From: an uncultured Bacteroidales bacterium
GTDB taxonomy: Bacteria > Bacteroidota > Bacteroidia > Bacteroidales > WCHB1-69
Assembly: GCA_900321845.1 (NCBI GenBank)
Contig: ONXT01000052.1
Span: 1-8,946 of the forward strand
DNA: 8,946 bases
Direction of reading: 5' to 3'
In this document: piece after piece, positions 7,670 to 8,946 of the stretch
Position numbering within the stretch: position 1 is the first letter of the stretch
Layout of the letters: each line of letters starts with the position of its first letter
Notes under the pieces: model-generated
Database searches by the model: none
What the model saw: only the letters and a program-made list of their open reading frames with translations
What the model was told of the DNA's origin: nothing
Program-made: the position numbers and the translations under genes

Positions 7670-7693
7670 ATTTTTCTGTGTTTATGTTGGATG

Positions 7694-8593
7694 TTAGTCG
7701 TTGTATTCGTAGAAGTAGGAGGTCATGTTGTTGATGGTGTTGGTCATGTTGCCGATAACTTGGGTGGTGACCTTTTGTTCAGTCATTTGAGTCGGGTATT
7801 TGTGGTCAACGCTCGGGTAGGTGTAGGTGTAGTCCCAAGTGGTGTTATTCCATGCGGAGTTGGTTTGGTGAATTGTGGCGGGCGCATTCTTGGATTGGTT
7901 GTAGCCATTGTTTTCGTCGCCATTGTTGAAGAGTTTGTAGAATGGGTTCATGTAGTCGCTGTAGGTGTAAGTGAAGACTTGTTCCACATTGGCAGTGTTG
8001 TTGCGCATAGTGGCTTTTTCAACGTTAGCACCATCGTACTCGAAAGTGACGACCATTTCGGTTTTGCCTTTGCAACCGCGCAGTGCTTCGGCTTGCATGA
8101 TTTTGCCGAAATCGCAGGCGAATTCAGGAGCGATGAAACGCATGGCGGATTCGGCCATTTGGCTCTTCATGAACTCGTCGTCGAGGGTGATGTCTATTTT
8201 GCTGACGAGTTTGCCGTCGTGTGTGAATTTCATGGTGCCGACTTCGTCAGAGCCTTCGGTGATTTTGATATTGTCGAAAAATCTTCCATCGTAATTGTAG
8301 GTCATCGTGTAAGTGCCGTCGGAGATGCTCTTCACCTGTTTCTTGTCGTAAGTGAAGGTTTCGGTGTAGCTGTTGTCTCCGATGGGGTCGGTATCGGCAT
8401 GTTTGATGCTCATCAGCAGTTTGCCATCCCAATCCCAAGTTTCAGTCAGGACTTTGTCCTGTCCTTCATTTTGGACGTAGATTTTCGCGATTTTTTCTTT
8501 CGGTTTGTAAACGCCATCCTTGTTGCAGGAAGTGAGTCCGATAACAACTGCGCAGACTAAAGCTGCCATTGCGATTTTTTTGATGCTTTTCAT
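7694..8593 (-). CDS. Lipoprotein with degenerate YD-like repeats, function unknown
   Basis: A 299-residue predicted lipoprotein. The N-terminus MKSIKKIAMAALVCAVVIGLTSC has a basic start, hydrophobic core and lipobox LTSC, so Cys23 should be lipidated. The following NKDG is at best a weak match to Bacteroidota surface-export signals. The mature part repeats a short two-strand unit of aromatic-x-aromatic/His-Asp-Gly followed by a hydrophobic strand: TWDWDGKLLMSIK (52-64), TFTYDKKQVKSIS (79-91), TYNYDGRFFDNIK (98-110), KFTHDGKLVSKID (122-134), TFEYDGANVEKAT (183-195) and a weaker TYTYSDYMNPFYK (208-220). This recalls DUF4595-like and YD/RHS-like Bacteroidota lipoproteins, an assignment by eye only. 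C160 and C174 could form a disulfide. The C-terminal third is rich in Asn, Thr and Tyr. It is a single gene between a terminator and a structured leader. Function unknown; binding of a glycan or an envelope partner would be guesswork. Confidence 0.85.
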   Translation of the reverse strand: MKSIKKIAMAALVCAVVIGLTSCNKDGVYKPKEKIAKIYVQNEGQDKVLTETWDWDGKLLMSIKHADTDPIGDNSYTETFTYDKKQVKSISDGTYTMTYNYDGRFFDNIKITEGSDEVGTMKFTHDGKLVSKIDITLDDEFMKSQMAESAMRFIAPEFACDFGKIMQAEALRGCKGKTEMVVTFEYDGANVEKATMRNNTANVEQVFTYTYSDYMNPFYKLFNNGDENNGYNQSKNAPATIHQTNSAWNNTTWDYTYTYPSVDHKYPTQMTEQKVTTQVIGNMTNTINNMTSYFYEYND

Positions 8594-8614
8594 ATTGGTT
8601 GGTTTATTGATGTT

Positions 8615-8653
8615 TTTTCGCCTACTCTTTGCGCTTTTCGGCTTCCGCGAAAA
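8615..8653 (-). other. Alternative pairing segments in the lipoprotein leader
   Basis: On the minus strand TTTTCGC (8653-8647) can pair either with CGAAAA (8640-8635, 6 bp with a 7-nt loop) or with GCGAAAA (8621-8615, 7 bp). The two stems exclude each other and both lie 22-60 nt before the lipoprotein start codon. Neither is followed by a U tract, so they are not terminators. Such short matches in AT-rich DNA can occur by chance. Confidence 0.3.
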
Positions 8654-8672
8654 TTATTATTGACTTAAATTA

Positions 8673-8717
8673 TTGGTTTTCAATTGATTATAATCATCAT
8701 CATTTCTTGAAAACCAA
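8673..8717. repeat. 11-bp inverted repeat enclosing a 12-bp palindrome
   Basis: TTGGTTTTCAA (8673-8683) and TTGAAAACCAA (8707-8717) are perfect reverse complements separated by 23 nt. Inside the spacer TGATTATAATCA (8685-8696) is itself a perfect 12-bp palindrome. The outer arm begins five bases downstream of the lipoprotein -7 box, so if that box is used the first transcribed bases would form an 11-bp stem at the very 5' end of the lipoprotein mRNA. The alternative is a protein-binding operator between the divergent lipoprotein and rnfD promoters. Confidence 0.8.
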
Positions 8718-8721
8718 GTTG

Positions 8722-8729
8722 CAAATATA
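8722..8729 (-). promoter_or_regulatory. Probable -7 box for the lipoprotein gene
   Basis: Minus-strand TATATTTG is an exact TAnnTTTG match. A TTTG at 8756-8753 lies 23 nt further upstream, somewhat wider than the usual -33 spacing. The box is 129 nt from the start codon, far more than the 20-27 nt seen for the other genes here, which implies a structured leader of about 120 nt. A poorer box, TAATTTTC (8656-8649), lies nearer and cannot be excluded. Confidence 0.45.
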
Positions 8730-8744
8730 CAAGATTTTCAAGGT

Positions 8745-8776
8745 AAAAAAACCAAAAAAATTTTTTTTGATTTTTT
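8745..8776. other. Phased A/T tracts between two divergent promoters
   Basis: The run A7 (8745-8751), A7 (8754-8760), T8 (8761-8768), T6 (8771-8776) has tract centres about 8-9 bp apart, close to one helical turn. This should give intrinsically bent DNA and may act as an UP-like element for the rnfD promoter on one side and the lipoprotein promoter on the other. The tract overlaps the proposed -33 elements of both. Confidence 0.45.
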
Positions 8777-8794
8777 ATAAATTATGTAACTTTG
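8766..8794 (+). promoter_or_regulatory. Bacteroidota-type promoter (-33/-7) for rnfD
   Basis: TTTG at 8766-8769 and TAACTTTG at 8787-8794, separated by 17 nt, match both Bacteroidota promoter elements; this is the most complete promoter in the window. Transcription should begin near 8800. The -7 box ends 22 nt before ATG 8816, the same spacing as at the other promoters here, but only 16 nt before ATG 8810. Confidence 0.65.
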
Positions 8795-8815
8795 CGCTCT
8801 CAAAATTTTATGCAA

Positions 8816-8946
8816 ATGGGTGATAAATTATTGAACGTTTCCGGCTCTCCGCACGTGCATGGCGACGAGTCCGTGAAGAAAATAATGTGGTCGGTGGTCA
8901 TTGCCTTGATGCCGGCTTTTTTGGTGTCAGTATTCTATTTCGGCCT
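8816..8946 (+). CDS. rnfD: Rnf electron-transport complex subunit D, 5' fragment
   Basis: Only the first 43 codons are in the window. RnfD is an inner-membrane subunit of the Rnf complex, which couples electron flow between reduced ferredoxin and NAD+ to Na+ or H+ transport; it carries a covalently bound FMN further downstream, not visible here. The fragment has the N-terminal mark of the family, SGSPHVHGDESVKKIMW (9-25), followed by the first membrane helix (SVVIALMPAFLVSVFYFG). The related NqrB has a longer N-terminus before this point, so RnfD fits better. ATG 8810, two codons upstream and in frame, is an alternative start; 8816 is preferred because of its distance from the -7 box. The gene has its own promoter and is preceded by a divergent lipoprotein gene instead of rnfB and rnfC, which usually come first in Bacteroidales rnf operons. 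Confidence 0.88.
   Translation, partial: MGDKLLNVSGSPHVHGDESVKKIMWSVVIALMPAFLVSVFYFG

Noticed and set aside
8629..8823. 64-codon plus-strand frame in the lipoprotein-rnfD spacer
   Set aside because: It crosses the inverted repeat, both promoters and the rnfD start; its Lys/Phe/Ile-rich translation is what AT-rich spacer gives by chance.
1..8946. Mobile element, phage, CRISPR array, toxin-antitoxin or defence system
   Set aside because: No transposase, integrase, direct-repeat array or defence-type domain was seen; all large frames are accounted for by housekeeping, transport or lipoprotein genes.

Overview
The window looks like chromosome of a Bacteroidales (Bacteroidota) species. Evidence: four start codons have an exact TAnnTTTG box, the Bacteroidota sigma-ABfr -7 element, 20-27 nt upstream; translation starts lack Shine-Dalgarno sequences; FtsY is the short NG-only form usual in this phylum; and there is a QueH, an Rnf subunit of Bacteroidales type, a lipoprotein with a short lipobox, and a secreted TPR protein. 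Genus cannot be told from the sequence alone.

Layout. Positions 1-5881 hold four minus-strand genes, read right to left: serS (seryl-tRNA synthetase), a secreted TPR protein 20 nt behind it, a MATE-family multidrug exporter 41 nt behind that, and, after a 56-nt gap with its own promoter-like box, a sodium-dependent NSS-family amino-acid transporter that runs off the left edge. A 213-nt divergent promoter region (5882-6094) separates serS from plus-strand ftsY (signal recognition particle receptor). ftsY converges on minus-strand queH (epoxyqueuosine reductase), and the two coding regions overlap by 43 nt at their 3' ends. Behind a strong hairpin/U-tract terminator lies a minus-strand gene for a lipoprotein built of degenerate YD-like repeats. 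Its long leader carries an 11-bp inverted repeat around a 12-bp palindrome. At the right edge a plus-strand gene begins whose first 43 residues identify it as RnfD of the Rnf ion-translocating ferredoxin:NAD+ oxidoreductase.

How the genes fit together. serS, queH and ftsY belong to translation and co-translational membrane targeting. serS-TPR-MATE is probably one transcription unit. The transporters, lipoprotein and RnfD are envelope functions. No mobile element, phage gene, CRISPR array, tRNA or rRNA was seen, and no stretch over 300 bases lacks a gene. The window is mainly ordinary housekeeping. The parts most worth a second look are the structured 5' leader and repeat architecture of the lipoprotein, the rnfD start without rnfB/rnfC before it, the ftsY/queH 3' overlap, and an acidic insert in the TPR protein. 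I see no clear new multi-gene system.
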